In this document: positions 1 through 8,375 of the stretch, in pieces | Layout: each line of letters starts with the position of its first letter | How positions within the stretch are numbered: position 1 is the stretch's first letter | Notes under the pieces: model-generated | The model's input: only the letters and a program-made list of their open reading frames with translations | Databases searched by the model: none | Told to the model about the DNA's origin: nothing | From: Erysipelotrichaceae bacterium | Lineage (GTDB): Bacteria > Bacillota_I > Bacilli_A > Erysipelotrichales > Erysipelotrichaceae | DNA: 48,070 nt | Direction of reading: 5' to 3' | NCBI GenBank assembly: GCA_030523555.1 | Contig: JAUNIH010000005.1 | Coordinates: 1-48,070 of the forward strand | Made by a program: the position numbers and the translations under genes

Positions 1-571
1 CTAGTGTATAGGCAAAATCAACTTTAAATAAATCGTAGTTGAAATGTTCTGTTCCCCTTCCTACTTCTTCATCAGGTGTAAAACAGATTCGAATTGGACC
101 ATGTTTAAACTCAGGATGATTAATGATATATTCAGCCGCTTCCATAATAATGGCAACACCGGCCTTATCATCAGCGCCCAGTAAAGTTGTACCATCAGTT
201 ACCACAATAGTCTTTCCAACACACTTTAAAAGATCAGGAAATCTTTCAACAGTCGTAACAAGTTCTGGATTAAGTTCAATATCCTTACCGTCATAGTTTT
301 CAATGATTCTGGTTTTTATATCTGCACCGCTTGCAGCTTCCGATGTATCCATATGGGCAATAAGACCAAGTGTCATCATATCCTTATCGCCTTCAATATA
401 ACCATAGACAAAACCATATTCATCTTTATTCGCTTCAATACCCATCTTTAAGAGTTCATCCTTAAGATGTTCAGCCAGTAAAAGCTGTTTAGAAGTAGAT
501 GGTGAAGTTTCAGAATACGAATCAGATGTCGTATCATAGCTTACATAATCAAGAAATTTATCAATCAGCAT
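1..571 (-). CDS. pepT: Peptidase T (tripeptide aminopeptidase), N-terminal part, cut by window edge
   Basis: This is an M20-family, zinc-dependent cytosolic exopeptidase that releases the N-terminal residue of tripeptides. About 190 residues are present and the reading frame runs off base 1, so the C-terminal half is missing. Translated by eye, it starts MLIDKFLDYVSYDTTSD, which is typical of PepT. It contains the metal-binding AHMDT, the bridging Asp in LLGADDKAG and the catalytic Glu pair in TPDEEVGRGTEHF. The start ATG (571-569) has a strong GGAGGGG Shine-Dalgarno directly upstream. The gene begins 9 bases after the stop of the aldo/keto reductase gene, so the two are probably cotranscribed. 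The family is clear. The exact peptidase T assignment rests on overall motif order. Confidence 0.88.
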   Translation of the reverse strand, partial: MLIDKFLDYVSYDTTSDSYSETSPSTSKQLLLAEHLKDELLKMGIEANKDEYGFVYGYIEGDKDMMTLGLIAHMDTSEAASGADIKTRIIENYDGKDIELNPELVTTVERFPDLLKCVGKTIVVTDGTTLLGADDKAGVAIIMEAAEYIINHPEFKHGPIRICFTPDEEVGRGTEHFNYDLFKVDFAYTL

Positions 572-580
572 AGTCCCCTC

Positions 581-1621
581 CTATTTATTCAAATCCGTCA
601 GTATTATACCTGTATATCTTGGTGAATATCTTTCCAGTTCGTAACATTCCCCTTCAAGTACAGGATATCCGTTCAAAAATTCTCTTATCTTACTCATATC
701 TTCTTCATCCATATCAAAATTGAGTGTATCGATATTTGATGAAATATGTTTTGAGTTTCTGGTACCGACCATTACCGCGCCTACACTTTTCTGCCTTAAG
801 ATATATTGAGTTGCGACATTGGCGATTCTGACGCCATGTTTATCGGCAATATCTTTCAACAGTACAAGAAGTTTCTGCAGTCCATCCCATTCAAGAGTAT
901 CTTCAATTACCTGCATATATTTGACCTGTGATCTTGTCTCAGGTGAAAGATATTCTTTTCCCATATATCTTTCATCAAGAAAACCACCGGCTAAAGTACC
1001 ATAGGCAAAGGTATAGATGTCGTGTTCCTTTGAAAAATCAAGTAAAGTCTTTTCCGGTCTTCGATCAAACATCGAATACTGAGCCTGATTGGATACCACA
1101 TCAATTCCCGCATCGATCATCATCTTCAGCCTTTCAGTATCCATATTGCACATACCGATATTTCTGATCTTGCCCTTTTTCTGAAGTTCTACAAGATTCA
1201 TCGCTGTTTCCATCATTCCATCAATCGAAAAATCCCACCAGTGAAACTGTACAAGATCTAAAGCTTCCCTGTTCATTCTTAAAAGAGAACGATCGACGAT
1301 TCTTTCAACATATTCCATATTGATTACAGGAAGTACAGCCTTATCCGGTACAAACTTGGTATGTATCTGAATATCTTCATGGCAATAGTGTCCGCTGTCT
1401 TTGAGCTCTTTGACAAACTGTCCCAGTATCTCTTCAACACCGGTATAGATATCAGCGCAGTCAAAAGTTGTATAACCCTCGTCGACAAGCTTATGAAAGG
1501 CGTAGATCGCATCTTTGATATCAAGTTTGCCCTGCAGACAGTGTTCCGCCGATAACTGCCAGCACCCGTTAATAACCTTATTGAAGGTATATCCGTTTTT
1601 AAATTGTGATTTCTTTTCCAT
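581..1621 (-). CDS. Aldo/keto reductase
   Basis: This is a 346-residue NAD(P)H-dependent oxidoreductase of the aldo/keto reductase TIM-barrel superfamily. The catalytic tetrad is visible: Asp54 and Tyr59 in FDCADIYTG, Lys89 in HTKFVP and His127 in QFHWWD. A C-terminal cofactor-binding segment (VGAVMVGTRN) is also present. The substrate cannot be read from sequence. The start is supported by a TAAGGA Shine-Dalgarno. It lies 26 bases after the TIGR04076-like gene and just before pepT. No terminator is visible between these three genes, so they may form one transcript. Confidence 0.88.
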   Translation of the reverse strand: MEKKSQFKNGYTFNKVINGCWQLSAEHCLQGKLDIKDAIYAFHKLVDEGYTTFDCADIYTGVEEILGQFVKELKDSGHYCHEDIQIHTKFVPDKAVLPVINMEYVERIVDRSLLRMNREALDLVQFHWWDFSIDGMMETAMNLVELQKKGKIRNIGMCNMDTERLKMMIDAGIDVVSNQAQYSMFDRRPEKTLLDFSKEHDIYTFAYGTLAGGFLDERYMGKEYLSPETRSQVKYMQVIEDTLEWDGLQKLLVLLKDIADKHGVRIANVATQYILRQKSVGAVMVGTRNSKHISSNIDTLNFDMDEEDMSKIREFLNGYPVLEGECYELERYSPRYTGIILTDLNK

Positions 1622-1647
1622 ATACTATTCCTTACTGTCCAAAGGAA

Positions 1648-1965
1648 CTATCGTACATTCACTGTGCGAAAGAGTTCATTTTTTTGTGTTCTGGTGATTT
1701 TGAAGCGGGCCCCGCAGTTGGGATCAGGACAGGCAATATAGGCATCTGTAGACATCCAGTCATTAGGATTATTTACTCTCTGTTTTGCGGGTAATACAGG
1801 AAGGATAGCAGATAAGGCATACATTGAAAAACCGGTGTCTTTTTTAAAGATCAGATTTTCCCCTTCTACAAGAAAATAATCTCCCACCTTATGTGAACAC
1901 ACAAAAGGTTTGTCTCCTTCAACGACTTCAACCTTCAGATCATAGATTTCAAAATTATCATCCAT
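1648..1965 (-). CDS. TIGR04076-like small protein
   Basis: This small cytosolic protein of about 105 residues has no assigned function. The visible pattern, an initial YDLKVEVVEGDKP, then KVGDYFLVEG, a MYALSAILPVLPA helix and a late CPDPNCGARFKI, matches my memory of the TIGR04076 family. The Cys pair near the C terminus could bind metal, which is inference. A longer frame extends up to 2037. I chose the ATG at 1965 because it has an AAGGGG Shine-Dalgarno six bases upstream, and because the longer frame would run into the promoter. It is the first gene of a probable operon with the aldo/keto reductase and pepT. Confidence 0.72.
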   Translation of the reverse strand: MDDNFEIYDLKVEVVEGDKPFVCSHKVGDYFLVEGENLIFKKDTGFSMYALSAILPVLPAKQRVNNPNDWMSTDAYIACPDPNCGARFKITRTQKNELFRTVNVR

Positions 1966-2008
1966 AAATATCCCCTTAAGATATAAATCACTTTGTTTTA
2001 CTATGTTT

Positions 2009-2037
2009 ATCTTATTTCCGAAAAATAAGGATGTCAA
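2009..2037 (-). promoter_or_regulatory. Promoter of the TIGR04076-like / aldo-keto reductase / pepT transcript
   Basis: Reading the minus strand, a perfect TTGACA (-35) is followed after 17 bases by TAAGAT (-10). The predicted start near 2002 leaves a leader of roughly 37 bases. It is divergent from the promoter at 2065-2093. Confidence 0.6.
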
Positions 2038-2064
2038 TTAAAAAACAAAATATGAGTTAACCGA

Positions 2065-2093
2065 TGGAAACTCTATTAAAAGCGTAATATAAT
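2065..2093 (+). promoter_or_regulatory. Promoter of the M24 peptidase gene
   Basis: TGGAAA is separated by 17 bases from a perfect TATAAT. The predicted start near 2100 precedes the TAAGGAG Shine-Dalgarno of the gene at 2115. Confidence 0.6.
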
Positions 2094-2114
2094 TCATTCT
2101 GTAAGGAGATTAAC

Positions 2115-3284
2115 ATGTTAAGCAAAAGAAGAGAAAAATGTCTGAAAGCCATTAAAGACAAAGGACTTGATGGTGTACTTTACGCCCTTGGTCCAAATTT
2201 TCAGTATCTGTCTGAATCCCACGCCTGTCTCTGGCAGCGTAACGCCATGAATTCCTGGGCTAAAATATCCGGCGCATCCATCATGCCGGAAGCTCTGGTA
2301 TATGTAAACACCAAGGGTGATTCAACCGTACTTACCATTCCTAAACACAAGGACAGTATCAATACTTTAATGAATGAGGTTGTGGTAAGCTATTATGATC
2401 AGTTTGAAGATGAACTAACCCATATCATTGACGGTAAAAAAATAGGTATCGGAAGAGACTGTGATACCTGGATGAAGGAAATACTTAAAACAGTTGATCC
2501 TGAAATTGAAACAGTAGACGCCGAAACCCTTTTGGAAGATATAAGACGTATCAAGGATGAAGAAGAAATATTCAGAATGCGTAAACTGGCGAAGTTTACT
2601 GATGATGCGGTGATGTATGTATGTAAACATCTTAAACCTGGTATGAGTATGTTTGAGGCGGAAAGAATGATTGTCGACTATGGTCTCAAACACGGCATGC
2701 AGGATCTATCATTCTCACCTACCTGTGGTTTCAAGACCAGAAATACCGAAAATGCACAGGCAATTGAACCGTTTGAAAATGAAAGAAAACTTGTTGAAGG
2801 TACAATGATCGCCTATGATATAGGTTATATGGACCAGGGCTACTGCTCAGACTGGGGAAGAACAGTCTACTACGGTAAAGCTCCTGAACTCGTTAAAAAC
2901 GGCTATAAGGCTTTACAGGAATCTCAGTGCTATATGGTTTCCAAGATTAAACCTGGTGTAACAAGATTCGGTGACCTCTACGGCTATATCTGTGACAAGG
3001 CAGAAGAACTCGGTTATTATCAGTATCTTCGTTTCAAAAGAGAAGAAGAAGGTGGTAACGGTCATCATATCGGTACGGAAGTCCATGAAATGCCATTCCT
3101 TAAAAACACTTCCGATCTGATCATAGAGCCTGGTATGATCTTCTGTTCAGAACCAAAGATGTTCTTCAAGAACGAAGGATATATGAGAGTTGAAGATATG
3201 ATTCTGGTTACAGAAGACGGCGCAGAATTCCTCACTAATTTCCCTAGAGATCTCTTCGAAATAGATTTCTCCAAGAACTTATAA
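2115..3284 (+). CDS. M24 family metallopeptidase (Xaa-Pro aminopeptidase-like)
   Basis: This 389-residue cytosolic pita-bread-fold hydrolase has a creatinase-type N-terminal domain (about residues 5-150) and a C-terminal M24 catalytic domain. The five expected metal ligands are all present: Asp235 and Asp246 (DIGYMDQGYCSDWGRT), His318 (NGHHIGTEVHE), Glu346 (FCSEPKMF) and Glu360 (MRVEDM). This suggests an active enzyme, most likely cleaving X-Pro bonds. A creatinase-like or other relative is not excluded. The start has a good Shine-Dalgarno (TAAGGAG). It is the only plus-strand gene in the window and ends in a hairpin shared with the converging aldolase gene. Confidence 0.85.
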   Translation: MLSKRREKCLKAIKDKGLDGVLYALGPNFQYLSESHACLWQRNAMNSWAKISGASIMPEALVYVNTKGDSTVLTIPKHKDSINTLMNEVVVSYYDQFEDELTHIIDGKKIGIGRDCDTWMKEILKTVDPEIETVDAETLLEDIRRIKDEEEIFRMRKLAKFTDDAVMYVCKHLKPGMSMFEAERMIVDYGLKHGMQDLSFSPTCGFKTRNTENAQAIEPFENERKLVEGTMIAYDIGYMDQGYCSDWGRTVYYGKAPELVKNGYKALQESQCYMVSKIKPGVTRFGDLYGYICDKAEELGYYQYLRFKREEEGGNGHHIGTEVHEMPFLKNTSDLIIEPGMIFCSEPKMFFKNEGYMRVEDMILVTEDGAEFLTNFPRDLFEIDFSKNL

Positions 3285-3288
3285 AAAC

Positions 3289-3315
3289 AATAATCCGGTT
3301 CAGAACCGGATTATT
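3289..3315. terminator. Bidirectional intrinsic terminator between converging genes
   Basis: A 12-bp perfect stem (AATAATCCGGTT with AACCGGATTATT) encloses a three-base CAG loop. A-rich sequence on one side and T-rich sequence on the other let it serve both strands. It fills the space between the M24 peptidase stop and the aldolase stop. Confidence 0.85.
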
Positions 3316-3987
3316 TTAATCTTCACTTAAATCAGGTAAGCCACCGGTACTAATACCCATGGCTTTTCTTCTTTCTAAAAGTCTTTCTACTTCTTCTTTA
3401 TTAAATCCCTGAGCTTTACCGATAGAAGGAACTATCGAATATGTCTTTGCCACCATCTCGGCAGACTCCATTCGAAAGAAAGCCTGTTCAGGTGTATTAC
3501 CCCATGTGAGTAAGCCGTGATTTGCCAATAGACAGCCATTGTAGTCTTTGCAGAAAGGTGCAATTGAATCAGGAACTTCCTGCGTACCTGGTAAGGCATA
3601 TGGAGCTACAGGTATTGTCCCTAAACCTATTACCGCTTCTATAAGATAAGGTTTATCTATAGGTTTATGGCATATGGCAAAAGCTGTTGAAAAAGGCGGA
3701 TGGGCATGTGTAACGGATCTTACTTCCGGATTTTCCTTGAATACCCTTAAATGCATCTTTATCTCTGATGTAGGCTTATATGTACCTTCGATGATATTGC
3801 CATCAATATCCATCTTCAATAACATTTCTTCATTCATATGTCCTTTGGATACACCGGTCGGTGTAGCCCATATGTATCCTTCATCAGTCATAACGGTTAT
3901 GTTTCCATCATTAGATGAAACATAATCTTTTTCATACATTCTTTTACCGATTTCAATTATCCATTTTTTAGCTTCAATATCATTCAT
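3316..3987 (-). CDS. Class II aldolase/epimerase, L-fuculose-phosphate aldolase-like
   Basis: This 223-residue zinc-dependent class II aldolase is of the FucA/AraD/RhaD type, which splits or epimerises phosphorylated keto-sugars. The zinc site is complete: a Glu in PTSEIKMH (Glu75, catalytic in FucA), His94 and His96 in THAHPPFSTAFA, and His157 in LANHGLLTWG. The N-terminal SSNDGNITVMTDEGYIWATP is the usual phosphate-binding segment. Length fits FucA. No fucose or rhamnose genes are nearby, so the true substrate is open. An AAAGGA Shine-Dalgarno precedes the start. The yneF terminator lies just upstream, so it probably has its own promoter. Confidence 0.82.
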   Translation of the reverse strand: MNDIEAKKWIIEIGKRMYEKDYVSSNDGNITVMTDEGYIWATPTGVSKGHMNEEMLLKMDIDGNIIEGTYKPTSEIKMHLRVFKENPEVRSVTHAHPPFSTAFAICHKPIDKPYLIEAVIGLGTIPVAPYALPGTQEVPDSIAPFCKDYNGCLLANHGLLTWGNTPEQAFFRMESAEMVAKTYSIVPSIGKAQGFNKEEVERLLERRKAMGISTGGLPDLSED

Positions 3988-4004
3988 AATAAATATCCTT
4001 TATT

Positions 4005-4028
4005 TAAAAAAGGAAACATAAGTTTCCT
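4005..4028 (-). terminator. Intrinsic terminator of yneF
   Basis: On the minus strand the stem AGGAAAC/GTTTCCT closes a four-base loop and is followed by a run of T. It starts four bases after the yneF stop. Confidence 0.8.
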
Positions 4029-4031
4029 GTT

Positions 4032-4247
4032 TTACTGACCCATTGATTTCATGATTGCACGGATCTGTGCTTCAGAAGGTTTTCTTCCCATCTGAGAGTA
4101 CATTGCACGAATCATCTTTTCATTGATTGGTGGGTTTTCTTTAAGCTGTTTTTCAAAACTCTTCTTTGTTACAAAGAAAGAAATCGCAGCTCCAATAAGA
4201 CCACCTACAACAAAATAAACAATTGACATTACTAATCCTGATGACAT
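4032..4247 (-). CDS. yneF: YneF family (UPF0154) small membrane protein
   Basis: This 71-residue protein has a single N-terminal membrane helix (about residues 5-27, rich in Val, Gly and Ile) and a charged cytosolic tail. The tail contains NPPINEKMIRAMYSQMGRKP and SEAQIRAIMKSMG. This tail is the signature of the UPF0154/YneF family, which is widespread in Firmicutes and has no firm biochemical role. An AAAGGAC Shine-Dalgarno supports the start. It is monocistronic, with a terminator straight after the stop. Confidence 0.88.
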   Translation of the reverse strand: MSSGLVMSIVYFVVGGLIGAAISFFVTKKSFEKQLKENPPINEKMIRAMYSQMGRKPSEAQIRAIMKSMGQ

Positions 4248-4488
4248 ATTATTACCGTCCTTTACTACAATGAATATTCTATAAAAATATTGTTTGTTTG
4301 TCTAATAAGCCTGACAAGAGAGAAATTTCCCTATTCTCCAAAGGTGGGCCATCTATCATTACCTTCAGGATTCCAACTCAATGGCCTTCAACACCAGTAA
4401 TGAATTTCCAATAGTCCGTAGTATACATGTAGGAATTTCATATAGACTCATCAGGCAATTTCATTATAAAACATAATTTATATATTTA
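4248..4488 (-). other. Long intergenic stretch, possible decayed coding remnant or structured RNA
   Basis: This is the longest gene-free stretch apart from the T-box leader. On the minus strand a TATAAT lies at 4463-4468 with no good -35. Downstream of it, one frame reads YTTDYWKFITGVEGH before a stop, and the neighbouring frame continues LSWNPEGNDRWPTFGE before another stop (about 4331-4454). This looks like a protein tail with a frameshift. The same DNA can also form GGCCAT/ATGGCC and TTGTC/GACAA stems, so a small RNA is the alternative. I do not recognise either. No terminator for the upstream lipoprotein gene is visible here. Confidence 0.3.
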
Positions 4489-5070
4489 TCAGTCTTGATT
4501 AATTGTTGAAAATGGTTTAATAATCCGCTCATATACACTTTCAAGCTTGCTGATCTGATCAAGAGTCGGACTTACATCCAGTTCAAGCCCATCAAAACAG
4601 ATATGATTATCACCGAGCTTACCGTTTATTACCTGAAAAAGATGCGGAGTAAGCAGTACCTTTTCTCCGTTTTCATCAGTGCCTAATATATCATACATGT
4701 ATTCCTGAAGCTTATCCTGAAGTTCTTTATTGTCTACAAGATTTTCTTCTTCTGAATTGGCATCAATATAATATATCGTCACACCAAGATTCATCCCTAC
4801 TTCGTTGATGTATCTGGTGACTCTCTGACAGCAGTTGCAGTTGGATCTGCCTAACAGAAAGAGTCCGGAACTTTCATTATCAATGACATTGAAAAGCTGT
4901 GATACACCTACCTCCATAAAACAGTTGTCTGTTGAATTGACACCCTTATAGACAGACATATCAACCTTTTTTGCCACGATATCATATGTATAGTTTATTG
5001 TTTCTTTCTGAGATGATGAACATCCGCAAAGAACGCAAAAAACCATTAATATACACAAGAGTTTTTTCAT
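4489..5070 (-). CDS. Thioredoxin-fold lipoprotein
   Basis: This 193-residue exported protein has a lipoprotein signal peptide with lipobox LCGC; Cys17 would be lipidated and anchor it outside the membrane. A thioredoxin-like core follows. LFLLGRSNCNCCQRV carries a C-N-C-C (residues 78-81), which satisfies the CxxC redox spacing, and a later LLTPHLFQVINGK has the Thr-Pro expected for the cis-proline loop. The likely role is thiol-disulfide chemistry at the cell surface, but the partner is unknown. Its ATG overlaps the stop of the upstream kinase gene by one base, so translation is coupled and it is the last gene of the pheST operon. It could instead be a non-catalytic thioredoxin-like protein. 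Confidence 0.68.
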   Translation of the reverse strand: MKKLLCILMVFCVLCGCSSSQKETINYTYDIVAKKVDMSVYKGVNSTDNCFMEVGVSQLFNVIDNESSGLFLLGRSNCNCCQRVTRYINEVGMNLGVTIYYIDANSEEENLVDNKELQDKLQEYMYDILGTDENGEKVLLTPHLFQVINGKLGDNHICFDGLELDVSPTLDQISKLESVYERIIKPFSTINQD

Positions 5071-5963
5071 TATAATTTACTGACCTTTATCTGATCTATT
5101 ACTTCTTCTACCTTATCTCTTGAACAGAGATCATTTGAATGGGTTGTAGCTATACTAGCCGCAACCGCATAAGAGAACTTTTCAATTGTATTGGCACCTC
5201 TTAAAGATGCATAAAGGAACCCGGCAACCATTGAATCTGATGAACCGGTAATATTCACAAGAGATCCCTGAATGGATTCTGACATATATTTTTCATCAGC
5301 GCTGTAAAGATATGAACTTTCGTCTCTGCTTGAATACATGACATACTTAGCACCCTTGGATATCATTTCTTCCATCGCATCTTCACGATCCTTGCCTGTA
5401 GCGTTAAGATAGCTGCGGTTTAGTTTGACTAGATATGGCTTTACATCAACACATCTGTCCATGATATCCGCATCCGAATCAAGAACGATTTTCACATTCT
5501 CTTTAGCCAGTTCATGAATGGTTTCAACGATATCATCCTTGATATCTTCTTCAATATTTCCTGAAAGTACAAAGTAATCACCATCATATATACTTAACAG
5601 ACGGTTCTTGAAATTAGTAAACTCCTGTTTGGTAATATGAGGACCCTTGGCATTGATGCTCGTTTCATGAACATCACTCATAACCTTAATATTGATACGG
5701 GTATTATCCTTGATGGTCGTAAATAACGGCTGGATATTTGGATATTTAGACAGGATTGAAAGATAGAAATCTTTTGTGAAACCGCCAAGAAAACCCAGAG
5801 CTACATTGGTAATCTGAAAATTGTTCAAGACAACCGAAACATTGACACCTTTACCACCGGCATCATACATTTCCATATGCGAACGGTTTAGCTTATCAAT
5901 ACTGATTTCATCTAGTGTTACATAATAATCAAGTGAGGGATTACTTGTACATGTATATATCAT
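5070..5963 (-). CDS. PfkB-family sugar kinase, 1-phosphofructokinase / tagatose-6-phosphate kinase type
   Basis: This 297-residue cytosolic carbohydrate kinase belongs to the LacC/FruK branch of the PfkB family. It starts with the branch-typical TCTSNPSLDYYV, has the substrate-binding DAGGKGVNVSVVLNNF at about 34-49, and has the C-terminal signature TGSSDSMVAGF with catalytic Asp243. The usual GAGD is GSSD here, a mild change. It probably phosphorylates fructose-1-phosphate or tagatose-6-phosphate. No PTS or fruR-like gene is adjacent, so the substrate is uncertain. An AGAGG Shine-Dalgarno sits within the end of pheT, only two bases upstream of this gene, so it belongs to the T-box-controlled transcript. 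Confidence 0.8.
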   Translation of the reverse strand: MIYTCTSNPSLDYYVTLDEISIDKLNRSHMEMYDAGGKGVNVSVVLNNFQITNVALGFLGGFTKDFYLSILSKYPNIQPLFTTIKDNTRINIKVMSDVHETSINAKGPHITKQEFTNFKNRLLSIYDGDYFVLSGNIEEDIKDDIVETIHELAKENVKIVLDSDADIMDRCVDVKPYLVKLNRSYLNATGKDREDAMEEMISKGAKYVMYSSRDESSYLYSADEKYMSESIQGSLVNITGSSDSMVAGFLYASLRGANTIEKFSYAVAASIATTHSNDLCSRDKVEEVIDQIKVSKL

Positions 5964-5965
5964 TC

Positions 5966-8362
5966 TTACCTCTGTCTGCCATCAAACTTATTCATAATCG
6001 CATTAACAACAGCTTCATGAACCGGATTAACGTCTTCTGTCTTTAAAGTCTTTTCTTTATTTTCATAAACGATATTCAAAGAAACAGATTTGTATCCTTC
6101 TTCAATATGTTCACCCTGATATACATCAAATACCTTTGAACTCTTAACGAGATTGCCGCCTGCCTTCTTGATGGCATTAATCAGATCGCTGGCTTTGACA
6201 TCATCTCTTACAAGAACTGATACATCTCTTGATACAGATGGGTACTTAGAAATAACAGGAGCTTTCACTTTTGAAGCCTTGGCATTATTCACCACATCCA
6301 GCATCACTTCTGCATAATAGACATCATCAAGCTTCTTTGATTTGGCATATACAGGATGAATCTTACCGAAAATACCTAATAACTTATTATCCATCATCAG
6401 TACAGCTGACTGGTATGGATGGAAATGTACAGTATCAAGACTGTTTTCCTTAACAGCCACTCTGCCCATTTCATATCCCATTTTAGACAATATTTCAGTA
6501 ATAATTCCCTTTATTACATAAAAATCAGAAACAATTGATAAATGTTTTACTTTAGACTCCATGAGATTTCCTTCCATCAGTACACCAAGTCTTTCTTCTT
6601 CAATATCTTTAGCGTATACCTTTGATATTTCAAAGAGTTTGACATTGGAATTTCCATGGTCAAGGTTATAGCCTAACGCTTCAAGTAATGAGTTCATTAA
6701 AGAAGTACGGCAGTATTTTCTCGCATCAGATAATGGAGAAACCATCGCCACCGCTTCACCTGCTGGCAGTAATGCGTCTTTGATATAATCATCGGAAACA
6801 AGAGTATAGTTTGATGTTTCATTAAAGCCATGAGATGTCAGAAGATTTCTTATTACCCTTCTGTTTTTCTGAGCAGTACTCAGTTTGCCTACAGTCTGAG
6901 GCATTAACGGAAGTGTAGATGTAAGATCATCAAAATCAGTAAGTCTTACAATTTCTTCATCGATATCTTCAGGAATCTTGAGATCCATTGCACGATATGA
7001 TGGGATGGATGTGATAAACATATCTCCTTCAACTCTGCAATCAAATCCCAGACGGTGCATAACATCAACAGCTTCATCCATTGTATATTCTTTACCGATC
7101 AGAGTATTAAGATGGCTTAATGATTCACTGATTTCATATGGTTCATAATCAGGTTTACCGTATTCAACAGTCTCTTCAAAACCATTAGCATCAGCACACT
7201 GAATAAGCAGATCTACCGCTCTGTCTACTGCCTTGTTCTGTGATAAAGGTTCAAGTCCCTTGGCATATCTAGCGGCAGCTTCAGTCTGTAAACCAAGACG
7301 GTTGGAGGTACGTCTTATCTGTGCGTGATCAAATAAAGCCGCTTCAATGATAAGACCTGTAGTATCATCAAGAATCTTGGTGTTGTCTCCACCCATGATA
7401 CCGGCAATACCGATAGGCATATCATCAGAAGTGATCATAAGATCACCCTTTTCAATACTGTATTCAATACCGTCTAACGCAGTATATTTACCTTCATAAT
7501 CATCCTTAACCGTGATATTGAGATTAGGATTTGTACGAAGATCATAGAAATGTAAAGGCTGACCGGTCTCCAGCATAACATAGTTTGAAATATCAACGAG
7601 GTTATTGATACATTTGATGCCGTTGGCTCTTAAATGTTCCTTCATCCAGTCAGGTGATTCCTTGATTGTGACATTTCTTACTACTTTCGCTAAGAAATGA
7701 GGACAGTTCTTTGATTCAGAACTTAATCTGAATGAAGATTTTTCACCAATGTTCGCTTTACCATCAAATTCAGGAAGATCTACTTTTCTGTTTAAGATTG
7801 CACCGATTTCCTTAGCCATCGCAAACATGGACAGACAGTCAGGTCTGTTGGCATAGATCGATACATCAAGAATGGTATCTTCATATCCCAGTTTATTAAG
7901 GATATCAGTATCTCCGACATTAAAGCGATCATCAAGTTCTTCAATCCCGTTCTGACTAGGAGAATCATCACTCAGAAGATTTTCAGGTACACCGAGTTCC
8001 TTTAATGAACATAACATACCATTGGATGCCTCACCTCTGATGACACCCGCTTTGATTTCACCACCAGGCAGTTTAGCACCAACCTGGGCAACGATAACCT
8101 TTAAACCCTTACGGCAGTTAGGAGCACCACAGACGATGTTTAAAACTTCACTTCCGATATCTGTTTTAGTCACATGAAGATGATCGGAATTAGGATGATC
8201 CTTACATTCTAAGACTTCACCGACAATAAGATTTGTTCCTTCGCCGATCTTTTCTACAGATTCAACTTCAAAACCGCATCTGACCATCTGGTCGATAATA
8301 TCTTCAGTACTTAAACCTGATAAATCAATAAAACTGCTTAACCATTTTAAACTTACTATCAT
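5966..8362 (-). CDS. pheT: Phenylalanine-tRNA ligase beta subunit
   Basis: This 798-residue beta chain of the alpha2-beta2 phenylalanyl-tRNA synthetase is full length for bacteria. In order it shows the EMAP/OB tRNA-binding domain (about 40-150, VGEVLECKDHPNSDHLHV and CGAPN), the B3/4 editing domain (SIYANRPDCLSM onward), the B5 domain, the inactive synthetase-like core, and the C-terminal FDX-ACB anticodon-binding domain (SKYPSVSRDVSVLV). The start has AGGAG about ten bases upstream. It sits 13 bases after pheS and is controlled with it by the T-box leader. Confidence 0.97.
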   Translation of the reverse strand: MIVSLKWLSSFIDLSGLSTEDIIDQMVRCGFEVESVEKIGEGTNLIVGEVLECKDHPNSDHLHVTKTDIGSEVLNIVCGAPNCRKGLKVIVAQVGAKLPGGEIKAGVIRGEASNGMLCSLKELGVPENLLSDDSPSQNGIEELDDRFNVGDTDILNKLGYEDTILDVSIYANRPDCLSMFAMAKEIGAILNRKVDLPEFDGKANIGEKSSFRLSSESKNCPHFLAKVVRNVTIKESPDWMKEHLRANGIKCINNLVDISNYVMLETGQPLHFYDLRTNPNLNITVKDDYEGKYTALDGIEYSIEKGDLMITSDDMPIGIAGIMGGDNTKILDDTTGLIIEAALFDHAQIRRTSNRLGLQTEAAARYAKGLEPLSQNKAVDRAVDLLIQCADANGFEETVEYGKPDYEPYEISESLSHLNTLIGKEYTMDEAVDVMHRLGFDCRVEGDMFITSIPSYRAMDLKIPEDIDEEIVRLTDFDDLTSTLPLMPQTVGKLSTAQKNRRVIRNLLTSHGFNETSNYTLVSDDYIKDALLPAGEAVAMVSPLSDARKYCRTSLMNSLLEALGYNLDHGNSNVKLFEISKVYAKDIEEERLGVLMEGNLMESKVKHLSIVSDFYVIKGIITEILSKMGYEMGRVAVKENSLDTVHFHPYQSAVLMMDNKLLGIFGKIHPVYAKSKKLDDVYYAEVMLDVVNNAKASKVKAPVISKYPSVSRDVSVLVRDDVKASDLINAIKKAGGNLVKSSKVFDVYQGEHIEEGYKSVSLNIVYENKEKTLKTEDVNPVHEAVVNAIMNKFDGRQR

Positions 8363-8375
8363 CTTGATTACACTC

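Noticed and set aside
1966-2037. N-terminal extension of the TIGR04076-like protein up to 2037
   Set aside because: It would overlap the TTGACA promoter, and the AAGGGG site fits the start at 1965.
4436-4454. Hammerhead-ribozyme-like CTGATGAG...GAAA on the minus strand
   Set aside because: The bases between the two conserved boxes cannot form stem II and no cleavage-site helix is evident, so the match is probably chance.
4455-4491. A full promoter for the intergenic element at 4463-4468
   Set aside because: TATAAT is present, but the -35 position matches only two or three bases, so I did not list it as a promoter.
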